Shown: piece after piece, positions 1 through 11,200 of the stretch
Layout: each line of letters begins with the position of its first letter
How positions within the stretch are numbered: the stretch's first letter is position 1
Source of the DNA: Morinoia aosen
Taxonomy: Eukaryota > Arthropoda > Malacostraca > Amphipoda > Talitridae
Direction of reading: 5' to 3'
NCBI GenBank assembly: GCA_030386875.1
Contig: CM059575.1
Location: 13,850,293-13,914,292, forward strand
DNA: 64,000 nt
Position numbers and translations under genes: made by a program
The notes under the pieces: model-generated
Told to the model about the DNA's origin: nothing
Database searches by the model: none
The model's input: only the letters and a program-made list of their open reading frames with translations

Positions 1-1
1 C

Positions 2-1504
2 GTATGCCTCGCTGTCGAACCTACCAATGCAGAAAAGGAGCTCGACACAAAAGAACCAGAAGTCCCCCTTGTGTTGGGAGAAACTGTTACCGACTGCTCC
101 CTCGACAACCGTCGAGACGAAAGGGAACTAACCCAACTGAAGGAGTTGCTTAGTAAATTCGGTCGCCTATTCACCGACACACCAGGAGAAACCAGGACCA
201 TCGTTCACGAAATCAAACTAAAAGACCCCAGCAACTTCCGCCTCCAACATGCCTACCCCTTGTCACTATCGCTAGAACCGCAATTACAGAAAAATCTCAC
301 GCAATGGCTACAACTGGGGATAATCACGCCGTCCAACTCACCGCACTACTCCCCCTTCTTAGCAGTTCGAAAAAAGGACGGAAGTCATCGATTCTGTTTG
401 GATTGTCGTCACCTTAATAATCAAACGCGCTTCGATGCCGAGCCTATTGCCGACATCACATCCATCTTTACTCGATTGGCAGGAAAAACTATCTTCAGTA
501 AAATAGACTTAACCAACGGCTACTGGCAAGTTCCTCTGCACCCAGCATCCTGTCCGTATACGGCATTCAAAACGACGTCCGGACTATATGAATTCAAGGT
601 AATGCCGTTCGGACTAGCCAATGCACCTGCTACCTTTTCCCGACTCATTCTCCGAGTAACTAGTTGTCTAAAGGACATCGAAGTTTACATGGACGATATT
701 TTGATCGCCTCCACTACGTTGGAAGAGCATCTAGATTCCCTGGAAAAATTATTAAAAGCATTGTCACAACACGGCCTAACTGCGAAACCCTCGTAATGCG
801 CTTCCGGCTATAGTACTCTCCAATACCTCGGCCATCAATTAAGTAGCGAGCAGCTCCGACCAATTACCGAACGGATAGAGGCGCTACGCACCTCCTCACT
901 ACCCAAGAATAAGAAAGAACTAAGGAGTTTTCTAGGCAGTGTAGGATACTACCAACAGTTTATTCCTCATTACACTGATCGGGCCGCACCTCTGCAAGAC
1001 TTCCTCCGCAAAAATTCTCCAGAAGAGATTCCCTGGACCGACGTAACCCAAGACGTATTCGAGGCACTTAAATTGGCCTTAATGACCAATCCCGTGTTGC
1101 AGTTACCAGACCCCAACATCCCATTTATCCTACGCACGGACGCATCAGAAACCGGTCTAGGAGCGGTTCTTCTCCAGCCCAGCAAAATCGACTTCAGGCG
1201 CTATGCACCAATTGCCTATGCATCCCGCCGACTCAGAGGAGCGGAGAAGAATTATTCTACTATCGAAAAAGAGGCCTTAACTATCTACTGGGCGTTCCAA
1301 AAATTTGAAACCTATCTATATGGCCGAGAATTTATTTTACAAACTGATCACCGGCCTCTACTCTATCTGCAACAGGCCGATAAATTAAACCCTCGCCTGA
1401 AACGATGGGCTCTCTACCTGAGCCTGTTTCAATTTCAAGCCGAGCATATCGCAGGAACTGAGAATCATATTGCCGATTTCCTATCTCGCTCCACGACCGT
1501 CTAA
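2..1504 (+). pseudogene. pol: Ty3/gypsy pol fragment: reverse transcriptase and RNase H
   Basis: The frame is open from the window edge and reads as a Ty3/gypsy polymerase. It has the RT fingers motif RKKDGSHRFCLD, then FSKIDLTNGYWQV, then the catalytic YMDD box near base 690. It continues through the RT connection (LGSVGYYQQF) into RNase H (RTDASETGLGAVL, then ADFLSR at the end). One in-frame TAA at 794-796 interrupts an otherwise open frame. The frame stops four codons after the RNase H end motif, and no HHCC/DDE integrase follows in any frame. Either the integrase was lost or, as in Gmr1-like elements, it lies upstream of RT outside the window. The family call is firm; the clade is not. 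Confidence 0.9.
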
Positions 1505-2336
1505 GGAACCAAGTAAAACCACAAGATATCGGAGAATGCACCCGAGATGTCGAGAGAAAGCTTATAACTATGTTCGTTATATAGATAAGATGTTAAATTC
1601 GCTCTAAATTAGGGCATATATCACTTAAGATCCTAGAATTAATTATCATATAACCCCTATGTATCGAACGGTCTCGAAACTCAATCAGAGACCTACGGAC
1701 TTCGATTTATAATTATTAATCCAACTGGCATGGGTTTGTTAAGACTTTGCTTTACAAGTAAAGTCTTGTCATTATGGGCGTGTTAGGCCCACCGCCAGTA
1801 TGCCAGACGAGATTCTAGCCTTAAGCTACCGGCTCTGTAAATAATGTTCTCCGAAATTTAATCCGAGTATCCTAGATACTCGCCAAACCCCCTTGAATCC
1901 GGCTGATTTGAAATTTGGCAGAGCGACGAAATCAACTGTCTGCTCCCCGATAATTCAAGAACGACGAAGCGAACTGTCCGCTCTCTAAAAATTGGAACTT
2001 ATTATTTTGGTCTTGAACGATCTGCAGCCGACCTGCTTCTATTAATAAAGGTTGAAAAATAAATCCAAACTTATCATCCCTTGAAGTAAGACCAACGACG
2101 AAAATCGTTCACCTTGGCGTCCCATCGAGGATAAGCCAACTATATTATCTCAGAAATTGGTGTCGACGGACAGCCAACCATAATAATAATAATAATAAAA
2201 CTAACAAAGTGGCACTTAAACTAAGGCCTACCATACGATAATCTAACAAGTGGCTCCCGAACAAGGGACTGCCAAGAATATAATATAATAATCTAACAAG
2301 TATAATATAATAATCCAACACAACCCTCCCTTTAGC
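1505..2336. other. Non-coding stretch downstream of the gypsy fragment
   Basis: No convincing gene. A strong 8-bp hairpin lies at 1741-1767 (AAGACTTT with AAAGTCTT). Two diverged ~49-bp direct repeats lie at about 1920-1995 (GACGAAATCAACTGTCTGCTC and a close variant). An AAT microsatellite lies near 2181-2200. This could be the 3' untranslated part of the preceding element, but no LTR partner is visible. Confidence 0.5.
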
Positions 2337-2533
2337 GGTACCGCCGTAGTTCGGCACAAACAGAAATTACTTTTGTTGCTTCAGCGGACTAATTACGTCG
2401 TAGGCGGTACCCACACGAACCTCAGGAAGGGCAGCTGCGCGGAAAAGCTAGCGCCCCCGGAAAAAGGTAGCTTCACAGAAGACAGCCCTTTTTCCACTAA
2501 CCCTCACGTCGACTGCACGACGGTATCGACACT
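2337..2533 (+). repeat. Cloverleaf-like hairpin unit plus shared 3' tail
   Basis: Positions 2337-2411 form a 75-nt unit closed by GGTACCGCC pairing with GGCGGTACC, with an internal ACAGAA-type hairpin. The unit and the next ~120 bases match 35206-35401 closely, ending at GACGGTATCGACA in both. This is a solo copy of the unit found in tandem at 34786-35280. Its function is unknown; it may be part of a retroelement untranslated region or of a non-autonomous element. Confidence 0.7.
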
Positions 2534-3536
2534 GTTTTACAATATTTCAGCTTTCAATCGGAAAAGTTGAGAAAAGACCTTTTAATGCTTTTGACTAAAT
2601 TTTTCTCGGAAATTTCCTTCCGTATTATTTCAGTTAACTTACGTACCAATGGATCATTTTTTAGATTTAAAGATGTGCTCCCGACCGGCATGCGGTATTC
2701 CCTCGTCTATAATTTCATAAATTATTATTATTATGTTTTTTTTTGTTTGTTTGTTTTTGTGCTTATATCCTGCGCTTCTGTAATTTTCGGTGTACTGACT
2801 TGTCTATAATTTTATTTGCATATTTTTTGTTGAGAATGAGCTTAAGCTCGAAACGTTCAGAGTAATTGTTTTCAAAATACTTCCTCTCAATTACTTTCAT
2901 TGTAAATTTGCTTCGCAAAATAGATTTTCTTTTGAACCAAGTCGCTATGGCAATAAACGTTGAAGTTGTGCTAAATTGAAATTTACAATTTATTACTTAT
3001 TGATCTCTCTATAACAGTGAAATATTGGGGTTGTTTCACTTACGATCGAACTCTTTCCCTATTTGACAGATTTATCTGGAAATTGCACCACATATGTAAA
3101 TTAGGATTTTGGAACGTTCCAGCCAATAAACATTTTTCGAATTTTTTCATAGGCAACGATTTATTCCGAAAATACAGATTTAAGGACAACTTTTGAAAGC
3201 AAAATAAATACCAAACCAATTGAATTTAAAAGTTGCGTTTAGTGTCATCGCACTCAGAAAACAGTATTCTTCGATCTCCGTTGAGTGAAAATTCAAATTT
3301 GTTGTCAATGAAATTTTAGAAATTAAAAATTATTAATTTCCCTATTTAAAAAAATGAAAAGCAAAATTGGATACGCAATCAATAAAGATTGTAGTACATC
3401 TAATTAAAAATGAAATGAGCTCTAAGTCAAGTCGCTACATCCATAAAAACGTGCGGTATAATCACTAGAAATATGAGCATAATTTTTACAGGGGCGCTTG
3501 GTGATGCAATGTCCACGCACGACAGCTAGAGCATAA
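2534..3536. other. AT-rich sequence without recognisable genes
   Basis: Short open frames have no recognisable composition or motif. Nothing repeats elsewhere in the window as far as I can see. Confidence 0.5.
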
Positions 3537-4127
3537 CTAACGTACGTGGAGGGAGTATATATGGAGGGAGCATAGCCGTCTGTGAAGAGAACCAGTTTTT
3601 GAGATTTCTCCTATGTTTGTGGTAACCAATAGCCGTCTCCTCGCAAGTGTGACGTCAGCACGGACGTCAGTTACCTACTTGCTAAGTTAGAGTGTGCACA
3701 CGCTCGCTGAATGCTCTTCCAGCTGTTTTCCAGCGTCAATCATTAATTTGGGATTCTAAGACTCCGAAAGATAATAAATTGTGTTTCCTCACTTGAGGAC
3801 ACTTGATAATATCAAAATTACTAGCAACGATACATTAAGAGTTTAAAACTATGAAGATTACAGGCCCTTGATTATAACAAATTAGAGCGACTTGCACGCA
3901 CACCTCACCCTCTGACTTGTGGTGAGGTACTAATCTTGCTTTGGAAAATGAGGTGGGGTTGTAGGGAAGGTGGGTTGAGCCAACTTAAGCCAAGCGTCTG
4001 TGGTTGGCTCAGAATTGTGACGTTTCGGGCATTTAGAGTGCCCGAGTCTTTCAAATTTTGCAGCCAAATTGAGCCCGATCGGAGTGCGCGATGCTCCCTC
4101 CATATATGCTAGCTCCATGCTAACGTA
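3537..4127. mobile_element. MITE copy 1 (575 bp) with 8-bp target duplication
   Basis: The element spans 3545-4119 and is flanked by CTAACGTA on both sides (3537-3544 and 4120-4127). Its ends are inverted repeats: the left begins CGTGGAGGGAGTATATATGG and the right, read in reverse, begins CATGGAGCTAGCATATATGG. It has no coding capacity. The same element is present in the opposite orientation at 43989-44577. The 8-bp duplication fits a hAT or P-type transposase acting in trans. The ends do not match a standard terminus I can name, so the superfamily is left open. Confidence 0.88.
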
Positions 4128-5638
4128 TCTTTACGAGTAATGGGCAATGACTGGCTAATTGCTAAAAATTTGTGACCAGTAATAACTACACTTTCATCAG
4201 TGCTTTTTCAAAGTGAAGAAAGCACAGGCCTGCTTCCTAACCAGTAAAGTAGCTCTCCACTGCAGCGCATCCAGTAACTACGCAACTTCGACGATCAATA
4301 TTTACCGAAGTATTATGTTTTGAACTCTGAAATTTAAAACGAAGCTCGACAACGCCTTTGCGCACGTATTCGACAAAAAAGTATTTTTTTGTCTAAAGTT
4401 CTTTCAAACGCGGAACAACCTCCTAAGTTTTCCGCCTCGTTCCAAGTGCGTCCTCCACCTATGGTTCAAGGTTCTTCTCTGTAAATAGCAAGCTCGCTAT
4501 CGAGTTAACACTTCGTAAGCAGCCTCCAAAACTTACCCTAACTACCAGAATATTACACTTGATCAAATGAATTCAATTGTGAAAATTTTTCTCGTAAACT
4601 GTAAGTACAATTCACATTCCATACCAGAAACTGCATACCCCAGTCTACTTTCTAACCTAGCTTCTCTCCTTTATTAAATTATTTTATTCCATATTTATTT
4701 AATTTATATAATTTAATTTCTATGAGGAATTTAAAAAGCAGTTTATTTTTACGTTTCTCGAAGTCTTCTTTTCTTTCAGTTATTCTTTCCGAATAAGTTC
4801 TTACGATTACAGTGAGCTAGACTGACATTTTCGATGTAGTAGATGGCAGGTTAGGTTGTTTTTGATATTTTTAGTTTACATAGATATTTTTTTAATATTC
4901 ATTTTCAATAGGTATGTGTATATTAATAAGTGTGTGTACTAAAGCGACTGGACACGAGGGCAAGGTATAAGTATGTCTACATAAATAGATATCCATGTTT
5001 CTATTTCATTTCTTTACGTGTAAACCATCTGGTTAATTAATTTTATTGCACTAGCGAAACAATCAAAATATAGATCTATCACTTCCCCAGGGGGCGTTTT
5101 TATGAATCGGAAAAAAGAAAAATACAATTAGTGAAATAAAGTGCAATTTGAGGATACGAATCGTAGTAAAATTTTCTTTCTGTCCGTATGTTGAACAATC
5201 TATCAATTTTAATGTTTAGTATATGCTTGTTTGTCTACGCATTTCTATCAAAATTTTGTAGATATCTGCTAATCATGAGTGATATCCGGCTTACACTGAA
5301 TCGCCATTTTATCCTATGTACCAATGTCCGCATGATGTTACAGAGAATACCGAGAGGATATGAAATATGTTTTTTGTTGTTGTTCCTTGACGGTAACTTG
5401 AATTTTTTTTAAATTTCTTTCCCGAAACTAAAAACCATTTCATTTGTAGTTTTTTCGAAGTCTTTTATCCTATTCCCTATTTTTTCTCCTGTTATTTTCA
5501 CGATTACACAAAGCTTGACTGCCATTTTAGATGTAGCAAGTGCAAGATGGTTTTTTAAGTTTATTAGTATTTGTATTTTTATTTTCCTCATATTAATTTT
5601 CAATACGTATCTATATAAAACATATGAATATGTCAGTG
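4128..5638. other. AT-rich intergenic DNA with a diverged direct repeat
   Basis: No gene is supported. About 165 bases at 4755-4920 recur, diverged, at 5455-5620 in the same orientation. Shared blocks are CGAAGTCTT, ACGATTACA..., GCCATTTT/GACATTTT and ATTTTCAATA. The second copy ends next to the insertion point of Gypsy-A. Confidence 0.5.
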
Positions 5639-5971
5639 TGTTCCGTCCCTTTCCATGTACAGGTCGAAACTAACGCGAATGAGGTTCGGGAGTGACTCAA
5701 ATGCAGTAACGTGGTTATCCTTTATTGGTACTTAGGAATTGGCACAGGCTTCGGTATTGGCAAAGAATCTGTTAGATCGGACGGTAGGGGCTAATACGAA
5801 GTGATGTTACTTCTATAACGCATCTGTGATCTGTACAGGTGCTTCCTCGACGGTCACGCTTCCGCTACTGAACAGCGACGACTCTTATTAAGTGCTACCT
5901 CTACGGCAGGCCACCGCTAATGAACGGCGATGTCTCTTGCCGGTTCTATTTATATACTCGGCGGGCGCACA
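5639..5971 (-). repeat. Gypsy-A 3' LTR
   Basis: This 333-bp repeat begins TGTTCCGTCCC and ends GGGCGCACA on the plus strand. It is nearly identical to 19200-19532; the few differences I see include aggtcgaAac/aggtcgaCac and cgaAgtg/cgaTgtg. Near-identity suggests a fairly recent insertion. Confidence 0.95.
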
Positions 5972-6820
5972 TAAATGTTCCCCCCACGTAAAAATTCTTT
6001 ATTACAATAAAAATTTTAGCAAAGCATAAATTCAACAAAATTCAACGGTAATCCTACATCTCGTTAAACATTATTAATTTTAGTTTCAATTCAATACTTG
6101 ATTTATTATCCAAAATCAACTAATTAATCACTCTTCCCACTTAGCTTCAAACAAATTTTTTATCAACTTATTCTTATTAATTCAATTCAAATTCAATATT
6201 GGATACACCACACAATTTTATTAACTTATCGAAATCAAAAATCAAATCACGTACGTAATAAATCATCTCTATAAGGTACACTTTTTTGAACAAACTGGAC
6301 ACAAACCGTCAAATCGAGAATAATACATTACATTACTACAAATGGCAAGGTAAAAGTTGATTTGCTTTTCCGTAGGATTCAAATCGTCCTACGATTCAAA
6401 TTAACTTATTTCAATTCAACTAAATTAAATATTGAAAGTAAATTAAATAGAATAATCAATAAATGAACTAATTCAATTCAACCAATCTACAAGCGTGCAA
6501 TTTGGTTTTTATTTGCAATATAAATAATTCGTCTCCTTATCTCGCGTGAAACATGAACAAACATTTCCATAGGGCGAGTAAAACGACATCAAGGGTTATA
6601 ATTAACGACACCAAGAACAAGTAATAATCCGTATAAAATAGAAATATTCTAAGACATGGAAGGTGTCTACTCCTCGTATATCACGCGTAATATGATATTC
6701 AGTCGTCTCCATCTTGTATGTGTAAAAATCCATCTTGTAGGGACGTGCACGTGGACTCTGTGCATGAGGCACGTGTGTTTTGTCATGTTAATGTGAATGT
6801 AGAAGTCTAGCGTTGTAATG
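5972..6820 (-). other. Gypsy-A 3' untranslated region
   Basis: AT-rich, no supported ORF. It lies between the small membrane-protein ORF and the 3' LTR on the minus strand and includes the polypurine tract next to the LTR. Confidence 0.6.
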
Positions 6821-7147
6821 TTATGCGCTAACTTGAGGTGGAAGTGCAAGTATTTGCCTAGGACTATTACTGATTTCTTTCAAAGCGGTTCGACGCAAAG
6901 CTACGTCATCACCACTTAGTCGTCCAATAACCTTGTTGAGATCTCTTTTAATATAAATAATCATTAAAGTAGTTATAATCGTGATTAACGTGTAAAGGAG
7001 CAACAGTATGTCACTCAATTGATCAGGAATGAGGTCGACTCTCGTTTCCTCTGTATGGCGGATGAGTTCATCCGATATCTGACCATTATTGGCTTTAATT
7101 GCAGTTAGAATGGCTTCTACGTTAATATTGGATACCTTGTTACCCAT
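6821..7147 (-). CDS. Gypsy-A ORF3: small MGN-starting single-pass membrane protein
   Basis: The predicted protein has 108 residues. It begins M-G-N-K-V-S, which fits the N-myristoylation consensus (G2, S/T at position 6). An amphipathic N-terminal half of about 45 residues is followed by one hydrophobic segment at about residues 47-66, then a basic stretch (IKRDLNK) and an ~35-residue tail. A homologous ORF lies at the same place in Gypsy-B (51768-52052). By eye about 25 of the first 70 positions are identical and most other changes are conservative. The frame is also open upstream of this ATG with a hydrophobic run (IILLPALLVALW) after a splice-acceptor-like CTCTGTTAG, so a spliced product with a longer N terminus is possible. 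It occupies the env position. I do not recognise the family. Confidence 0.75.
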   Translation of the reverse strand: MGNKVSNINVEAILTAIKANNGQISDELIRHTEETRVDLIPDQLSDILLLLYTLITIITTLMIIYIKRDLNKVIGRLSGDDVALRRTALKEISNSPRQILALPPQVSA

Positions 7148-7455
7148 GTTAGCGGGCCACAAAGCGACTAACAGAGCAGGAAGTAAAATGATTGAAGTCT
7201 TTGAGGTGCTTATTTAAATTAAGTAAGTAGTTATTATTGATTATTAATTGTTATTGAAATTAGATAAGTGCGCAAACCAAGTAGTAAGTGAAGGTGTAAA
7301 GTGTATGTGTATATTGTAAATCGGAATGTGTAATGTTCTGGAATTGTTCAGGAGTCGCCCAAGGAATCTGAAAGGAAACGACACAGCAGATTAGCATGGC
7401 CACAAGTTTAAAGTAAACAATTGTCGTTCCATACTAAGGCAACGTTTCCTTCTCA

Positions 7456-7737
7456 TTAAGACACATTCATTCCAACTACAATGCCTGACATTGTTTTCAA
7501 ACAAGTTGCGGCAGATGCGAAGCAGTTCTCGCGGGTTTCGCACTCGCACTCTCGTGTCGACATTTCCACGATTGCACCTAAGTTTATCAACTCTAGCTTA
7601 CGACTTGATGAACACAACTTTGATGTCGCAATAACAGTATGACAACATCCTAAGTTCAACATCTCGTCACAAGGTGTTTTCGCAACAGAATATTTCCTAA
7701 CGCAAAACATACATAAAGTCATAAGAAAAAAACTCAT
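7456..7737 (-). CDS. Gypsy-A small cysteine-rich, signal-peptide-like ORF
   Basis: From the ATG at 7737 the product is 93 residues. It starts MSFFLMTLCMFCV, which resembles a short secretory signal. The remainder has eight cysteines in a C..CC..C..C-x-C..C..C arrangement. It sits between the end of pol (7863) and ORF3. Just upstream a ~34-bp tandem duplication contains two copies of TTGTAAGTG, which resemble splice donors. The matching position of Gypsy-B has only a short hydrophobic ORF (from 51210) without the cysteine pattern. It could be an accessory secreted protein, an env remnant or a chance ORF. Confidence 0.4.
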   Translation of the reverse strand: MSFFLMTLCMFCVRKYSVAKTPCDEMLNLGCCHTVIATSKLCSSSRKLELINLGAIVEMSTRECECETRENCFASAATCLKTMSGIVVGMNVS

Positions 7738-7862
7738 AGAACGCACTTACAAGCTAAAAACTCATAGAACACACTTACAAGCTAAAAACCATTTAAAAAC
7801 ATATATGGAATGGCAATTTCGGAATATATGAAAATGAACAGTTCCAAACTAGGTTGACAATT

Positions 7863-7972
7863 TTACCCTTTTAACTTATCTAAAGGCAGTACATGGTTTA
7901 AGTTCGATCGGATAATCTTGTTACCGATCTTAATATCTGCATAATTTTTACCTAGCCTTTCAATGATACCGG
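7863..7972 (-). pseudogene. Gypsy-A integrase C-terminal tail, cut off by the copia insertion
   Basis: Minus-strand sequence after the copia element continues the integrase frame and ends at TAA (7863-7865). It contains IKIGNK and NHVLPL, matching KIGNK and NHVLPL at the end of the Gypsy-B integrase (to 51189). The first five bases inside the boundary (ACCGG) are the duplicated copia target. Confidence 0.85.
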
Positions 7973-8232
7973 TAATGGATGTAGGTTAAGAAGGCGAGAC
8001 TCTTGGAGTTTGTATAATCAGTACACACAGCAGGACACACGTTTACATTACGAAGGGTAGTGGTGGAGTAGGCTCCAGCCAAGCCCGAGAACCACGAGCA
8101 GAGATCCACAAGAACCATGAGCTCAGTTCTCAACGCATAGTGCTGTCTAAATACATTCTTACACAAGAGCACTGTAACATTATCAGTATTATACACATAT
8201 ACATTCAAGGTGCTACATGAAAGGTTTCAACA
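7973..8232 (-). repeat. Copia 3' LTR
   Basis: Direct repeat of 260 bp, by eye identical to 12231-12490. On the minus strand it starts TGTTGAAACC and ends CATCCATTA. The boundary was chosen because it gives a perfect 5-bp target duplication. Confidence 0.95.
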
Positions 8233-8239
8233 CTCCTTC

Positions 8240-11200
8240 TCACATTGAATGTGTGTCAGATGAGACCATTCCTAACTTCGTTCTTAGTCTAGAGAACTTT
8301 TCTATCGGCAGGTTCTTGGTGAATATGTCGGCGAGCATTTCGTCGGTAGGGCAATACACTACGTCTATATCTTTGTTACTTACAAGATCCCGTACATAGT
8401 GAAACTTAATATCGATGTGCTTGCTCCTCCCATGATATTTGGGATTGTTGGCAAGACAGATGGCTGACTGGTTGTCTTCGTTTATAACCATTGGTTCCAT
8501 AGTCCCAAAATTTAGATCACTGAGTAAGTGCTTCAACCAGACAGCCTCTTGAGCCGCACCGGCAAGAGCAACGTATTCGGCTTCTGCAGTTGAGAGGGCT
8601 ACACAAGTTTGTTTGTTAGATCTCCACGTAATTACCGAATTACTGAGGGTGAAACAGTAACCAGAGGTAGACTTTCGGTCATTTTTATCACCAGCCCAGT
8701 CAGCATCTGAATAACCAATGCAAGTATCAGAACATTTGCTATACATGAGACCTAGTTTAGAGGTGCCTCTCAGGTACCTGAATATTCTCTTAACACACAT
8801 CCAATGCTGTTCAAGAGGTTTGGAGCTGTATTTAGCAACATTATTCACTGCGAATGCAATGTCAGGTCGAGTTCTGGTTGACAAATACAAAAGGCTACCT
8901 ACAGCACTTTGATAAGTGGCAGGGTCAAATTCGACATCATTTGGGGAGCATATCGGATTTACGTTTACATCGGCGGGAGTTGCAACAGGTTTACAATTAT
9001 CAAAGCCAAATTTTGACAACAGAGCCTCAATGTAGGCAGTTTGATTCAAGAGGACATTGTTTTTAAATTGTACAACACTTACACCTAGGAAGTAACTCAG
9101 CACACCAAGGTCCTTCATTTTGTATTGGGTAGAAAGGCTCAACTTTATTTGATTTATTTCATCACCAGACTCAGAAGCAATTATTAGATCGTCTACATAC
9201 ACCGCCACAATACACAGTTTCTTATCTTGAACACGAGTGTATATACAAGCATCACTCTTAGATTGTACAAAACCCAATTTCTTCAAATAGCTATCTAGTG
9301 TAGTGTTCCAACACTTAGGGGCTTGTTTTAGTCCGTAGAGCGATTTTTGTAGTTTACACACCAGATTTTCTTTGCCTTTGACAATAAAACCGTCAGGTTG
9401 AACCAGATATAGTTCTTCAATCAGTTCTCCATTAAGGAAGGCTGTTGCAACGTCCATGTGATGGACTTGCATGTTGCATTTGGCAGCCAAAGCTAGTACT
9501 GTCCTGACAGACTCAAATCGAACCACGGGACTGAAGGTCTCGTCGTAGTCGATGCCATATTTTTGTGAGTAGCCCTGAGCCACAAGGCGAGCTTTGTACG
9601 AGCAAATGCTTCCGTCGGGTCCGGTTTTTCTTTTAAAGATCCACTTTGATTTGATAGGTTTTTTGTCATTAGGACACTCTACAAGGGACCATACTCTGTT
9701 TTGATTTATAGACTCCATCTCATTCTCCATAGCTGTTTCCCATAGTTTTGCTTCTGGTCCACTGAGTGCTTCTTGAACACAAGATGGTATATCAAGCTCA
9801 TTTTTCATTAAATACACCCATTCACCAAACCTATCAGGAGCCCGTCGATATCTGGCTGATTGTCTAGGCTGCACTCCCTCCATCCCAGCATCTGACTGTC
9901 TATGCTCCACCCCTCCCTCAGAGTCTTCTGGTTCTGGATCCTGAGGAAGAAGAGTAAAATTACCATCATTTACTTCTGAAGGCTCCTTCTCAATTGGCAT
10001 CTGCTGAGATTCATTGAACATAACGTCTCTACTCAAAAATATCCTTCTACTGTTTATGTCATACAGACGATATCCCTTGGATCCACTTCCATATCCTACA
10101 AGAACACAGGGTTTAGATTTTGGATCAAGTTTTTCCCTCTCATCTTTGGGGACATGAGCGTACGCACTGCAGCCAAAGGTTTTGAGGTGCTGTACGTTGG
10201 GCTTGTGTCCATTAAGGGCCTGATAAGGGGTCATATCATTCAATGCACTAGCAGGGCTCCTATTTTTGACATACACGGCAGTTGATATAGCTTCACCCCA
10301 GAATGATTTTGGTAACTTTGAACCAGACAGCATAGCTCTGACAGAGTCAAGAAGAGTTCTATTCATTCTTTCTGCAACTCCATTTTGTTCAGGTGTCTTA
10401 GGCACAGTTTTTTCATGGATAATTCCTTCCCTTTTTAGGAATTGTTCAAAGTCATTAGAGATGTATTCCCCACCGTTATCGGAGCGCAGAATTTTAATTT
10501 TGTGATCATAGTGATTTTCTACCAAGGATTTGAACTCCTGAAACACTTTGAAAACATCACTCTTATGTTTGATAATGTACACCCAAGTATATCTGGAGTG
10601 GTCATCTATGAAGGTTACAAAATACCTTCCACTCCCAAGTGATATGGGATTAAGCTGGCCACACACATCACTGTGGATAAGTTCTAAGGGTTGGCGTTTC
10701 CTTTTGTGATTTGTTTTGGGGAACGGAAGCCTATGATTTTTACCATCACAACAGTTTTCACAAAAAATGTTATCTCCACTCACAGAACAATCAAAACCTC
10801 TAACAAGATTCCTAGTGGCTAATTTCTTAAGATTATTGAATCCTAGATGACAAAATCGTTTATGCCACAGAATTTCATCAGAGGAAACGTTCATGCATTT
10901 GGCGGCTGAATTAAGGGTGCAATTAAGTTTATACAATTTTCCTGCTTTACTGCCTAAGGCAATTAATTCATCGTCTTTATTTACAATCTTACATGAGCTT
11001 TCGTCAAAGTAAACTGAGTTTCCACTTTCTGTAATCTGAGGCACGGAAAGTAAATTGTAGGCTAAGCCAGGTACATACAAGACATTCTTAACAACACAGG
11101 TATCTACTCGACCTTTAGGCAACAACACCATAACTTCAACATCACCTACACCAACACCTTGCAAGTTTCTACCATCACCAACTTCAATGTTAATTGGACT

